Source: Gloeotrichia echinulata CP02
Lineage (GTDB): Bacteria > Cyanobacteriota > Cyanobacteriia > Cyanobacteriales > Nostocaceae
Length of the DNA: 64,000 nt
Assembly: GCA_038087035.1 (NCBI GenBank)
Contig: CP051187.1
Location: 5,586,001-5,650,000, forward strand
Reading direction: 5' to 3'
Shown piece after piece: positions 17,815 to 27,540 of this stretch (positions are counted from its first letter, which is position 1; each line of letters opens with the position of its first letter). The notes under the pieces were generated by a model that saw only the letters and a program-made list of their open reading frames with translations, searched no databases and was not told where the DNA came from. The position numbers and the translations under genes are program-made.

Positions 17815-18079
17815 AACCTTAAACTTGTCTACCCACCTCCCCACCTCCCCATCTCCCCAGTCCCCAATCCCTATTCCCTTTTATTTGCGATAATCGTCGC
17901 CAATGCGAATATTTCGACCTTCAGTAATATTAGTAATGAATTTCCCATGCTGATTAATTTGGAGACAAATATAATATCTTAGTGCTAAAATAAGTAATTT
18001 TGGTTTTAGTAGTACAATTGATCTATGCCAATGAGGGTTGATTACTGGTAGACAAAGTATCCAATAGCAGTTGTAAAAT

Positions 18080-19090
18080 ATGGCTCGCGGCGAAATTCTC
18101 AGAAAACTCTTCAAAAGCTTCTCTCGCAACGAGAGAGAAGAGTTTTTAGCTGCGGCTAACGAACTGATAGAAGAAGAAAGAAATAAAAATCACATCCTGC
18201 TGGCTAGAGATTTGGAAAAACTGCTGCACAATGGCAATGGCTACACCAAACCCCTAGCATCTAACTTAGCTCCCTGGAATCAATTTCCTGAACCACCCAA
18301 AGATAAAGACACTGGACTAGCTTTACTGGATGTCAAGCGATTTGACCTGACATGGGATCACATCGTCCTCAGTGAAAAAATATTTGATATCCTGCAAGAA
18401 ATTGTTCTGGAAAACCGTAAGCAAGATATCCTTACAGCTTATAACCTCAAGCCCAAAAACAAACTACTATTCTGTGGACCACCTGGCTGCGGTAAAACCC
18501 AAACGGCAAAAGTCCTCTCGAGTGTCTTGAGTCTACCACTGGTTTACGTGAACCTAACAGCAGTATTCTCTTCTTACTTAGGTGAAACAGCCACCAATCT
18601 TCAGAAAATTTTTACCTACATAGAAAAAGGCGAATGGCTTGTTTTGTTCGATGAGTTTGATGCGATCGCTCGTGATCGAGATAACTTAAATGAACATGGT
18701 GAAGTCAAACGCCTTGTCAATAGCTTGTTACAACTCATTGATAATGCAACCAATCAAAGTATATTTGTTGCAGCGACTAATCACGAAAAACTATTAGACA
18801 GTGCAGTTTGGCGACGATTTGATGAGGTGATTTTCTTTGACAACCCAACTCTGGAATTACGCACGGCTCTTTTAAGCCGTTATCTGTCTGGTATCCGTTA
18901 TACTGCTATTAATCTATCTACTTTTGCAGAACGGCTAGAAAATGCAACTGGAGCAGATATAGAACGTATTTGTTCTGATGCAATTAAAGCCGTAATTTTA
19001 CGGGGGGAGCGTACCTTGACGACTGATGATTTAGAAGTTGCGATAGGACGTTTTTTAGAAAGGCAAAGTATAATAGCAAACTCAAAATAA
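18080..19090 (+). CDS. IetA-like AAA+ ATPase of an ATPase-subtilase cassette
   Basis: 336 residues. N-terminal helical region (1 to about 75), then an AAA+ domain: Walker A GPPGCGKT at 133-140, pore-type motif FSSYLGET, Walker B LVLFDEFD at 187-194, sensor 1 AATNHE at 231-236, arginine pair WRRF at 244-247 and sensor 2 region TGADIERICSDA. The C-terminal lid follows. The next gene begins 19 nt later on the same strand and encodes a subtilisin-like protease; this pair and order match the IetA-IetS (AAA ATPase plus S8 protease) systems linked to plasmid exclusion and defence. The ATPase probably remodels targets or gates the protease. The promoter would lie in the about 100 bp after the minisatellite. 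The gene itself is intact, but its partner is broken. Confidence 0.85.
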   Translation: MARGEILRKLFKSFSRNEREEFLAAANELIEEERNKNHILLARDLEKLLHNGNGYTKPLASNLAPWNQFPEPPKDKDTGLALLDVKRFDLTWDHIVLSEKIFDILQEIVLENRKQDILTAYNLKPKNKLLFCGPPGCGKTQTAKVLSSVLSLPLVYVNLTAVFSSYLGETATNLQKIFTYIEKGEWLVLFDEFDAIARDRDNLNEHGEVKRLVNSLLQLIDNATNQSIFVAATNHEKLLDSAVWRRFDEVIFFDNPTLELRTALLSRYLSGIRYTAINLSTFAERLENATGADIERICSDAIKAVILRGERTLTTDDLEVAIGRFLERQSIIANSK

Positions 19091-19488
19091 TCATCTACGT
19101 CAAATCCTCATGGTAAGTCAGTTTGAACACCTAAAATTACCGAGAATCATCAATATCGAATTACCACGACGATCTCATGGTGGTGGAGTTGGTGGAAAAC
19201 GCGCTGATTTCATTGAACATGGTAAGCATTTATTAGATCAACTTTCTGGACTGAGTGAGTCTACAAAGCAAAAAAGTAACCCTTTCCGTCTTAACCCAAA
19301 ATTAATTTTTAAGATTAAAGCTACTAAAAAACTTTCAGACGAGCTAGTTAATCAGACAGGATTAGATATACTAGCATTTGAGCCTGATAAAGCCATAGTT
19401 GTCTTCTCGTCTGATCTGGAGTTAAAAGAATTTAGGAAACGTTTAGAAAATTACAGTCAGATTACAGAAGGACCCGAATATTCATATT

Positions 19489-20620
19489 AGACTCGTCCGA
19501 AAATTTACAACACGCTCTGAGCCTGGTTTTGGACAGCGTTGACTGTTAACCAGATCCAACGTAAGAATAAGGGTTTGGGATAATTACTGATAGCAACTAT
19601 CTGTAAAACTGTTGATAGCTAATTCATAACTTACCTCATGTTTACAACTTTTATGAAAATGGCAAAATTAGCGCACCGATTCTGAGTCGAACCAATCCAC
19701 AAATGGTAAGAATTACCTGCTCGTAAGTTCGAGAATGAAGTGGAAATCTTTCCCGTGCAATCTGGAAAATTTTGACGAGTCTAATTACGTGTTCAACAAA
19801 GATGCGTTTACTCGAAAACTCTTTGTTTTCTGCTTTTTGCTTTGTAGTTAATTCTGCTTTTCGTGGCTTCTTATGGGGAGTCGTAATATTCTCTCCTCCT
19901 TGATACGCCTTATCACCTTCAAACATTTGGTCGGCTTCAAACTTTTCTTGTTGCTCCCGAAACAAGCTAATGTCACTTGTCGGACCCTTCTCTCCCACCT
20001 CTACATCGACAATATCTTTTCCTTCTGGTAGGATAATAAATTGGTTTTTAAATGTGTGCTGTTTCTTCTTGACTGAGAAATATTCTTTCTGTTCCTGATT
20101 GTTGCAAGGGCGTTCCCGTGGTTGTTCCATGCTGTCCACGATTAATTGAAATTCTTTCAATAGTTCTAAGGCGATCGCGTAATCACTGTGATTTTTTTCA
20201 ACTTGATCGAGCAGGCTAGCAGGTAATATCTCCCCTAATACCCCTAGCCAGTAATGAAACGTATCATTAGCCTCAGTTTTTGATATTCCAAATTGTCACC
20301 CTAAAACCTCAAATGTTGGCATTTGTCTCAAGTAAAATAAACATAAACATACCTCTTCCTTTATCTCTAGTTTCGGTTTACGTCCTCCTCCTTTCTGATT
20401 TATACGCACCTTATTACGTTCTATCTCAGCTTGAATTTGTTTATGATGGATCTCGGCTTGGGCTAATAAGTCTCGAAACTGGTCGTTGCTTATTCCGAGC
20501 ATTTGTTTTGCGCGGTGCGGATATTGTTGAATATAATGAAGTGGATTTTTCATTTTGGTAGACGGTCAAAATTCCGTTCTACCATTTTTTGGGCACCCAG
20601 ATAATATTCCGGACAGGTCT
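19489..20620 (-). mobile_element. IS5-family-type insertion sequence (1132 bp)
   Basis: Imperfect terminal inverted repeats: left AGACTCGTCCGAAAATTTA, right (reverse complement) AGACCTGTCCGGAATATTA. Flanked by a 3-bp direct repeat ATT (19486-19488 and 20621-20623), a size used by the IS1031/ISL2-like subgroups. Inserted in the protease gene in the opposite orientation. The single transposase frame carries one nonsense codon. Confidence 0.88.
19651..20553 (-). pseudogene. IS5-type DDE transposase with a nonsense codon
   Basis: One frame of 300 codons from ATG at 20553 to 19651, interrupted only by TGA at 20296-20298. Before the stop: an HTH_Tnp_4-like region (RINQKGGGRKPKLEIKEEV, YLRQMPTFEVLG). 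After it: QFGISKTEANDTFHYWLGVL, then the DDE_Tnp_4 domain with VDSMEQP (first Asp), GDKAYQG (second Asp) and RIFVEHVIRLVKIF (Glu). The stop replaces one residue between FEVLG and QFGIS, consistent with a CGA to TGA change. Without read-through the element cannot move by itself. Confidence 0.88.
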
Positions 20621-22829
20621 ATTTAGGGGCAATTGATGAGTTAGTCCCCCTTGAACGTGAAGATCGCATTGGTCGTTTGTTAGAGCTAAAACCTTTACAA
20701 CCAGGTGAACTTGCAGCTTTAGATTTGGAACTCTGGCACACAGGCGATCGCAAGGAAATGCAAAAGTATTTAGATGATATTACCGAGGTGCTAGAGAGCT
20801 TATCCAGTGATACTGCTCCTATGAGAATGAGTGATAGCTATGTTGGTGATTATCTGTGTATAGCTCGAATTAAAGTCACTCACGAAGTTTTAGAGCTTTT
20901 GCTAGAAGTAGAAATCGTCAAAGAAATTGATCGTCCTCCCCAACCTGCATTTGAGAGAACTGCTGATTATAATTTACCAATTTCCAGTTTACCCGAAGTT
21001 ATTCCTCCACCTGAAGAGAATTGCGGCATTCTTGTTATAGATTCAGGTGTACAAAGTGGCCATCCATTAATTGCGCCAGTGCTGGGTGAAGCTGATGTAT
21101 TTCCAGATCCAGGACATCAATTAATAAAAGGTGGTGCAGAGGATGTAAATGGACATGGTACAAGTGTTGCTGGCATTGCTATCTATGGAGATGTCGAAAA
21201 CTGTATTAAAAAACTGTCATTTGATCCAACAGTTTGGTTATTTTCTGCTCGTGTAACAAATGAAAAATGCCAATATGATGAGGATCTTCTTGTAGAAACT
21301 CAACTAGATCAAGCTATTCATGCTTTTGTGGATCAGTATCCTAACTGTAAAGTAATCAATATATCATTAGGTAATGCTGAACAAATTTATATGGATGGAA
21401 TGAAGCAGTTTCGATTAGCAGCAAAGATAGATGAAATTGCTTATCAATACCAGCATAAAAACATTATTTTTGTAATTTCAGCAGGAAATTCTTATCATGA
21501 AGAGTTAGAGTATGAAAAATTACGAACTGAATACCCAAATTATTTACTGAATAAGAATGCTCGAATTATTGATCCAGCAACTTCTGCGATCGCACTAACT
21601 GTAGGTTCTTTATCTTATGGTCGTGGTAGTATTACAGAACCTGCTGATGTGCGTCGTCAGGCGATCGCAAAATTACGAGGATACCCTTCTCCCTTTACCA
21701 GAAATGGTTTTGGAGTAGATGGAATGATTAAGCCTGATGTTGTAGATTTTGGTGGAGATTTAGCATTAGACCTCAGTTATCGAGAAGGTTTAGGTTTGCC
21801 TAAAGTTAGTCAATTAGGAGATAATGTCGCTGGGGTTTCTGTTGTTACTTTCTCAAACTCTAAAGACTCTTTATTTCACATCTGTAGCGGTACAAGTTTT
21901 GCTGCACCTCGTGTAGCTAACATTGCTGCTCAACTCTTCACAAAATATCCAAATGCCAGTTCTAACTTCATTCGAGCATTGATCGTTAACTCTGCGGTGC
22001 TTCCCAAAGAAATTCCAGATGAATTTAGTAAGGGTACAGAATCTCAAAAAATTAAAAAGCAGCTACAAATCTATGGCTATGGACAGACTGATTTAGAACG
22101 TGCGATGTATTCTGCTGAGAACTATGTTGTTCTATCAGAAGATAATATTATTATTCCAGTGGGAAAGTTTCATATTTATGAAATTCCCCAACTACCAAAG
22201 GAATTTTTTGATGTAAAAGGTACTCGTATACTATCAGTTACCTTGGCATTTGATCCTCCAACTCGTCCAACTCGTGGCGACTCATATTTAGGGGTAACAA
22301 TGGGATTTAATATTTTTAAAGGTATTCCTAGAGAAAGTGTAGTCAATGCTTATGTAGATGCCAGTAAAACAGATAAGCCTGATAAATTTGCAGAAATATC
22401 AATGGACATTTTAAAAGAAAAACATAAAGGATGTAGTATTAATGTTGATTTATCTCCAAATTCTACTCTCCTTAAGAAAGGAACTATACAAAGAGGCTCA
22501 ATAAAACTAACAAAACAAGCTCAAAAATATAATAATTTACCTATGAATTTGGTTGTGAATTGTAATCGTAAATGGGCAAATCCAGATGAAATTAAAATAC
22601 AACGTTATGCTTTAGTTGTTAGTATTAGTCACTCCGATCCTCAAGTTAATTTATATAATCGTCTGAAACTCAAGGTTGATGAAATTGATCTAAGAGAAAG
22701 AAATCGAGCAAGGGTTTAAATATTAAAAATCTGAAAATTAACGTAATAAAAAAATAGACATTTTGTGTAAGCATTTTGCTAAATGATGCTAAATGATATA
22801 TTAGTCCCCATCTCCCCACACCCCAACTC

Positions 22830-23690
22830 ATGCAAACCGAACCGAAACCCGCAACGCTTTACATCGTCGCCACACCCATTGGTAATCTGGAAGATATCAC
22901 TTTGCGGGCGGTGCGAATTTTGCAGACAGTGGATTTAATCGCAGCGGAAGATACGCGCCACACGGGGAAGTTACTGCAACATTTGCAAGTCAAAACCCCC
23001 CAGGTGAGTTACCATGAACATAATCGCACCAGTCGCATCCCGGAATTATTAAATCATCTCCAGAATGGTCAAGCGATCGCCCTCGTAAGCGATGCAGGTA
23101 TGCCGGCAATTTCTGATCCAGGATATGAACTAGTCAAAGCTTGTATTGAAAATGGGATTACGGTAGTCCCCATTCCTGGTGCGAGTGCGGCGATAACCGC
23201 TTTGAGTGCATCAGGCTTACCCACAGATAAATTTGTTTTTGAAGGTTTCTTACCCCCCAAAGGTCAACAACGGCGCACCCAGTTAGAATTTTTGCAAACA
23301 GAAGCCCGCACTATAATTTTCTATGAATCGCCGCACCGCTTGCGAGATACTTTACAAGACTTAGCAGAGGTGTGGGGAGGCGATCGCCAGATTGTGTTGG
23401 CGCGGGAGTTAACCAAATTGTATGAAGAATTTTGGCGGGGGACAATTACGGAGGCGATCGCCTACTACAATCAGCGTGAACCCCAAGGCGAGTATACCCT
23501 AGTGGTGGCGGGAATTTCTGCCAGTCAACCCCAGCTAACAGAAGCACAACTCAAAGCCGAATTAGAACAATTAATTAGTCAGGGAATCTCGCGATCGCAA
23601 GCTAGCCGACAGTTAGCAAAATTTACGTCCCTTCCCCGACGCCAACTTTATCAACTGGCTCTTTCTATTACACTACTCACTGATTCTTGA
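22830..23690 (+). CDS. rsmI: 16S rRNA (cytidine-1402-2'-O)-methyltransferase RsmI
   Basis: 286 residues, usual length. The SAM-dependent tetrapyrrole-methylase fold shows its motifs: LYIVATPIGNLEDITLRA near the N-terminus, AAEDTRHTGKLL, SDAGMPAISDPG and PGASAAITAL, then FYESPHRL. RsmI methylates the 2'-O of C1402 in the decoding centre of 16S rRNA. Starts shortly after the protease pseudogene on the same strand, 110 bp away. The downstream small frame overlaps its stop. Confidence 0.95.
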   Translation: MQTEPKPATLYIVATPIGNLEDITLRAVRILQTVDLIAAEDTRHTGKLLQHLQVKTPQVSYHEHNRTSRIPELLNHLQNGQAIALVSDAGMPAISDPGYELVKACIENGITVVPIPGASAAITALSASGLPTDKFVFEGFLPPKGQQRRTQLEFLQTEARTIIFYESPHRLRDTLQDLAEVWGGDRQIVLARELTKLYEEFWRGTITEAIAYYNQREPQGEYTLVVAGISASQPQLTEAQLKAELEQLISQGISRSQASRQLAKFTSLPRRQLYQLALSITLLTDS

Positions 23691-23956
23691 AGACAGATCC
23701 AATCGGACTAACAAAGGATTGCCAAATTTTCCGAAGTCTTTTATTTTATCTTTTAATCCCTGAAGAATATATTATCGCCAAAGAAAAATTAGGAGCCAAG
23801 TATCTGGTAGGAAGCTTTAATTTTGTAGAAAGCTATAATCTTGTCGTGGATGATAATCAAAAACAAAAGATTAATTATATTCTCAATAAATATCCCAATC
23901 TTGTGAAAGATGGTACAAATTTTATCGCTCAATTAAAACGACCAGAGAATCTCTGA
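23687..23956 (+). CDS. Uncharacterised small protein (89 aa), weakly supported
   Basis: TTG start overlapping the rsmI stop (TTGA). The product contains PEEYIIAKEKLGAKYLVGSF and KYPNLVKDGTNFIAQL and is more AT-rich than rsmI. No family is recognised. It could be a translationally coupled small protein or the C-terminal remnant of a transferred gene; an internal start could also apply. Confidence 0.35.
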   Translation: MKTDPIGLTKDCQIFRSLLFYLLIPEEYIIAKEKLGAKYLVGSFNFVESYNLVVDDNQKQKINYILNKYPNLVKDGTNFIAQLKRPENL

Positions 23957-24226
23957 TGCTGGTGCGGTCTTAGTCCCTAGCTAAAAACGGCTAATCGGCG
24001 TTCATAACGACCTTGGATCATTAGCAGCAGTAGCCCACATCAGATTGGTAAGTTATGTAATACCATCAATTAGTGGCTGATTACTAAAGTCAGTCCCACG
24101 ATGCAGACACATGCTCGTCTTTTGAGCATTTGTGGCTTCTCGTACAGGCTTTTGACTGGGTAAATTTCTCTAAGTTTGAGGCTAATATTACAATGGAAAC
24201 TGATCGATAATGAGGATACGGCAAGA

Positions 24227-24406
24227 ATGACCCAAGTGGTTTTAGGGGAGAACGAAGGCATAGATTCGGCTCTTCGTCGGTTTAAACGCCAGGTCTCTAA
24301 AGCTGGTATATTAGCTGATGTAAAGTATCATCGGCACTTTGAAACACCTTTAGAAAAGCGTAAACGTAAGGCAGTGGCAGCTAGACGCAAACGACGTTTT
24401 AAATAA
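24227..24406 (+). CDS. rpsU: 30S ribosomal protein bS21 (second copy)
   Basis: 59 residues from the ATG at 24227 (ribosome-binding site TGAGGA 8-11 nt upstream): MTQVVLGENEGIDSALRRFK, then a basic tail AVAARRKRRFK. An in-frame ATG at 24176 would add 17 residues unlike any bS21, so the internal start is chosen. It differs from the copy at 14373-14567 mainly in the middle (ILADVKYHRHF instead of IFQDMRKKRHF) and has a shorter tail. Several rpsU genes per genome are normal in filamentous cyanobacteria. Confidence 0.95.
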   Translation: MTQVVLGENEGIDSALRRFKRQVSKAGILADVKYHRHFETPLEKRKRKAVAARRKRRFK

Positions 24407-24598
24407 ACCTATTTAGTAGTGGCTTTATTTGAAGACGTTCGTAAACAAGCAACAAGACGTTGCCATCAATCTTACAAATTATTAAGTGTCTGACTTTGGT
24501 TGGATGGAGTCAGCTAAAATCGCTGCCCATCAACCAAAATCGACACGCAATAGCTCAGACTAGGGTGAGAAAATTTCCAGGGTGGTATTTACTTAAAC

Positions 24599-25240
24599 TT
24601 AAGATTCGGAAATATCAATAGTACGGCTATTACAACGATTCATTGCTTTTTCTACTCCCTGTTTGAGGCTGAGTTCTATACACTCAATCACAAATTGAAG
24701 CACGAGCGACATCAGTTGATTTTCCCCAGCAGAAAAGCGCCCCAGCACATGGGAAATAGTACCTGAGTCATCGTTATTCGCTGCTCCTTTGGGTTTACCA
24801 ATCCCAATTCGCAAGCGTGGGAAGTTTTGGCTGCTCAGATGGGCGATCGCACTTTTCATCCCGTTGTGTCCCCCAGCGGAACCAGACAAGCGTAAGCGAG
24901 TCTTTCCTAGAGGTAAATCCATATCATCATAAATTATCAGCACAGACTCTGGCGGTAATTTATACCAATTAGTCACCGCTTGTATAGCCTGTCCTGAGCG
25001 ATTCATATAAGTCAATGGTTTCAGCAACCGGATTTTACCTCCCACTGGAGCCATTCCTTCGCCAAATTCCCCTTGAAACTTGCGATTTTCCCCTAGGGGA
25101 ATTTGCCAAAAACGGGAGAGAGCATCCACAGCAGCAAAGCCGATATTGTGGCGTGTTTGGTCATATTTAGGCTCTGGATTCCCCAACCCGACAATTAGCT
25201 GGGGAATCACCAAAACTTGTTGTGTAGCAGCTTCTGTCAT
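24599..25240 (-). CDS. pth: Peptidyl-tRNA hydrolase
   Basis: 213 residues. Releases tRNA from peptidyl-tRNAs dropped by ribosomes. Conserved residues present: LIVGLGNPEPKYDQTRHNIGF with catalytic His31, TYMNRSG (Asn80), IIYDDMDLPLG (Asp105/106) and GGHNGMKS. The N-terminal about 12 residues extend beyond the core fold. Convergent with the second rpsU, with a 190-bp gap that holds no gene. Read alone. Confidence 0.95.
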   Translation of the reverse strand: MTEAATQQVLVIPQLIVGLGNPEPKYDQTRHNIGFAAVDALSRFWQIPLGENRKFQGEFGEGMAPVGGKIRLLKPLTYMNRSGQAIQAVTNWYKLPPESVLIIYDDMDLPLGKTRLRLSGSAGGHNGMKSAIAHLSSQNFPRLRIGIGKPKGAANNDDSGTISHVLGRFSAGENQLMSLVLQFVIECIELSLKQGVEKAMNRCNSRTIDISES

Positions 25241-25263
25241 TTTTCAGCTAATTAATCGATATT

Positions 25264-25332
25264 GTAGGGTGCGTCAGTACCAGTAATCTTTTGCTTAACC
25301 CAAGTTTTCTCGTACCTGACGCGCCCTACGGA
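25264..25332. repeat. GGGTGCGTCAG inverted-repeat element
   Basis: TAGGGTGCGTCAGTAC and reverse complement TAGGGCGCGTCAGGTAC enclose about 35 bp. It lies just upstream of pth (minus strand) and may fold as a hairpin. Confidence 0.8.
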
Positions 25333-25417
25333 CTCAAATATTGTGTAATTTATTTTTTGGTAGTCCCCAATCTAGCTAACTGGAGAAGAACCAGTAGAAT
25401 CATGCTGCTACATAAAA

Positions 25418-25433
25418 TCTGGACAAATCCAGA
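25418..25433 (-). other. Hairpin downstream of tnpB (candidate right-end/omega-RNA element)
   Basis: TCTGGA-CAAA-TCCAGA, a perfect 6-bp stem 36 nt beyond the tnpB stop. In IS200/IS605 elements the right end carries a transposase-recognised hairpin and the 3' region is transcribed as the TnpB guide RNA. Confidence 0.45.
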
Positions 25434-25468
25434 CATTACTTGACGTTTCAACGGGAGCATGGGAGCGG

Positions 25469-26575
25469 TTATCCCTTAACGTCCAGACACGCTTTAGCCT
25501 GACGTGCATATTTTTCGAGATTTTTAGACGCATTTAAATCTCTGTCTTCAGTATGCTGACATTTTTTACATTCGTAAACCCGCTGTGATAAACTAATTTC
25601 TTGAATTTCTCCACAATTTGCACAAGTTTTACTAGATGGGTAAAATCTATCTACAAATACGACAGTTCCACCATATCTAATTACTTTATATTCTACTTGT
25701 CTGCGGAATTCATAAAAATTGGCATCGCTGACAGCACCGGCTAACTTATGATTTTTCAACATTCCCGAAGTATTCAAATCCTCCAAAGCAACAACTGCGT
25801 GGTTTTTGCAGATAAATGTAGTTGCTTTATGAGTCGCATCTTTGCGTATATTAGTAATACGTCGATGCAGTTTAGATATTCTCAACTTTTGTTTTTTGTA
25901 ACGATTACTCCCTTTGATTTTCCTTGTCAGTTGACGTTGTAATCTTGTCAACTTCCTCCTGGCACTTTTTAAGGCTTTCGGATTGACAAAAATAACTCCT
26001 GTTGATAAAGTAGCTAAAGTTTTTATCCCTAAATCTACACCGACATAATCATGTTCTTTTTTGGTGATTTCGGGGGAGATTTCATAAGAACAAGAAATGT
26101 ACCAATCTCCCGCAGATTGAGATATAGTAACCTTTGTGGTTGTGGTGTGAGGTAAAGATTCATAAGTTGCAACCCAGCCAATGGTGGGTAATTTAATCCG
26201 TTTACCACCGATATTTATTGGTTTACCACCTGCATTAATTGTAAAACTCTCGTTTCTCCCTTTTCTTTTGAACTTGGGATAGTCTGCACGTTTACAAAAG
26301 AAGTTCTTAAAAGCTTTTCCTAAATTATCAAAAGCAAATTCCGTGACTTTTTGACAAATACCTGGTTCTTTAATCCAAGTCAAAACTGGCTTGACTTGAT
26401 TATTAAAGAACCTTTTCAAAATCAAGTGGTTGGGTTTATATCCAGATTGATACAATGCTTGCCATGTGGCGAGTCCCCAATTGTATGTAAATCGGGATAT
26501 GCCAGCATGTTTTGACATCAGAATTTTCTGGTCGTCAGTCAATTTTAACTTGGTTTTGATGGAAGTCAGTAACAC
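25469..26575 (-). CDS. tnpB: TnpB-type RNA-guided nuclease of an IS200/IS605-family element
   Basis: 368 residues with no adjacent tnpA, so a TnpB-only (IS1341-type) element. An N-terminal helical/WED-like region leads to the RuvC core: GVDLGIKTLATLS with Asp181, VVALEDLN with Glu265 and the DRDLNASKN motif (Asp344/346). A zinc ribbon C318xxC321...C336xxC339 lies between the second and third motifs. All catalytic residues are present. Related TnpBs cut DNA guided by RNA from the element's own right end and help retain the element. The C-terminus KACLDVKG is followed by a hairpin-bearing right end. The left end is not resolved. Confidence 0.92.
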   Translation of the reverse strand: MLLTSIKTKLKLTDDQKILMSKHAGISRFTYNWGLATWQALYQSGYKPNHLILKRFFNNQVKPVLTWIKEPGICQKVTEFAFDNLGKAFKNFFCKRADYPKFKRKGRNESFTINAGGKPINIGGKRIKLPTIGWVATYESLPHTTTTKVTISQSAGDWYISCSYEISPEITKKEHDYVGVDLGIKTLATLSTGVIFVNPKALKSARRKLTRLQRQLTRKIKGSNRYKKQKLRISKLHRRITNIRKDATHKATTFICKNHAVVALEDLNTSGMLKNHKLAGAVSDANFYEFRRQVEYKVIRYGGTVVFVDRFYPSSKTCANCGEIQEISLSQRVYECKKCQHTEDRDLNASKNLEKYARQAKACLDVKG

Positions 26576-26776
26576 AAATTTACTTGTAAGGCAAGCTTTT
26601 CAAATCATCACATAAATAGTACAGGTTGGTCTAGAAGGTTTATGTAAATTTTCTTGAAATATGTGGTGACAGAAGCCCTGAGAGCGCGTAGGGTCTGCAC
26701 CATACGCGCACAAGGTTTTTGGTGCGGTTTGTCAATAAATGTCCGTGGAAGTCCAGCAAATACTTAACGCTTGAGA

Positions 26777-27022
26777 TTACTCCGGTTTTTTAGCAGATTC
26801 AATTTGCTTAGGTTCAAGTTCAGCTGTTGTTTTCACAACTTGTTCGAGTTGTTCTGCTTCCCGCTTGAACTCGCTTTGAAATTCATTAGAAGCATCTTGA
26901 AAACCGCGAAGTGCTTTACCGAAGCTACGTCCAATCTCTGGTAACTTCTTCGGACCAAAGACTAATAGCGCCACTACCAAGATTACAGCCATTTCCGGCA
27001 GACCGATACCAAATACATTCAC
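26777..27022 (-). CDS. tatA: Twin-arginine translocase subunit TatA/E
   Basis: 81 residues. One N-terminal membrane helix (LPEMAVILVVALLVFG) followed by the FGPKKLPEIGRSFGKALRGF amphipathic helix, the TatA/E hallmark, then an acidic/charged tail. It forms the pore for folded twin-arginine substrates in the plasma and thylakoid membranes. Monocistronic; tatC is not in the window. TatA and TatB cannot be fully separated in cyanobacteria, but the FGPKKLPEIGR motif favours TatA. Confidence 0.93.
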   Translation of the reverse strand: MNVFGIGLPEMAVILVVALLVFGPKKLPEIGRSFGKALRGFQDASNEFQSEFKREAEQLEQVVKTTAELEPKQIESAKKPE

Positions 27023-27176
27023 GCGGTTTCTCCTATAAATTTACAGGTGAGCAGGGGAAAGGCGATTTGCAATCTCCCCATCTATATTATGTTTACTTGT
27101 TTTAACGTAATTTTTTTAGTATGAAAAACACAAAAAAACCCAGACTAGCAGTCCATGTCATTAATTATGATAGGTT

Positions 27177-27254
27177 CGTTTGTAGTTGCGCTTTAGCGCT
27201 TCCCCAATCAATAGCGTAGCGCAGCTTTCCCCTAGGGTAGCGCAACTACAAACA
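27177..27254. repeat. Inverted repeat TTTGTAGTTGCGCTTTAGCG
   Basis: TTTGTAGTTGCGCTTTAGCGC at the left, GTAGCGCAACTACAAAC at the right. Same family at 61387-61453 and a partial at about 34742-34779. Confidence 0.8.
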
Positions 27255-27333
27255 ACCATTCAAAATTAAGACATTCAGTACTAGCCGGGTGTCGGTTCGC
27301 TGACGATACTCACCACTCAGCACAAGCGATGTA

Positions 27334-27540
27334 TCAGCTACCGCCTAAACTACGCCAATCTACAACTACATCCTGAACCAGGATTGTCTTGTTATAAAGT
27401 TGTAGAATAATCAGCAAAAACACCAAAAATAACAGCATAAAAACAGCCATTACTGGAGTCGTACCCCAACCTGGAGCAACCTTACCATACTCAGCGTTTA
27501 GAGGTCTGAGAATATCTCCCAACCAAGTCCTTTGTGCCAT
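27334..27540 (-). CDS. psbH: Photosystem II reaction-centre protein H
   Basis: 68 residues: MAQRTWLGDILRPLNAEYGKVAPGWG, one membrane helix (PVMAVFMLLFLVFLLIILQLY) and a short lumenal tail, a full match to cyanobacterial PsbH. It is needed for PSII assembly, CP47 stability and plastoquinone-site function. Divergent from psbN, which is the usual cyanobacterial neighbour on the other strand. Confidence 0.97.
   Translation of the reverse strand: MAQRTWLGDILRPLNAEYGKVAPGWGTTPVMAVFMLLFLVFLLIILQLYNKTILVQDVVVDWRSLGGS

Larger units (their letters stand above)
19110..22719 (+). pseudogene. IetS-like S8 (subtilisin) serine protease, interrupted by an IS
   Basis: The 5' part (19110-19488) ends EGPEYSY and meets a stop created by the insertion; the 3' part resumes at 20624 with LGAIDELVPLE. 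Deleting 19489-20620 plus one ATT target copy gives a continuous 824-residue protein. The N-terminus (PRRSHGGGVGGKRADFIEHG) resembles the leader region of IetS-type proteases. The catalytic triad is complete in the 3' part: Asp in VIDSG at 21040, His in NGHGTS at 21154, Ser in CSGTSFAAP at 21895, with oxyanion Asn in SAGNS. After the protease domain come about 250 residues of unassigned beta-rich sequence. A TTG at 20677 could start a 680-residue product that keeps the triad but lacks the N-terminal 140 residues, so residual activity is possible though unlikely. Confidence 0.88.

Noticed and set aside
17479..17982. 167-codon frame NVEAF repeats
   Set aside because: Minisatellite translation, open on both strands; no gene signals.
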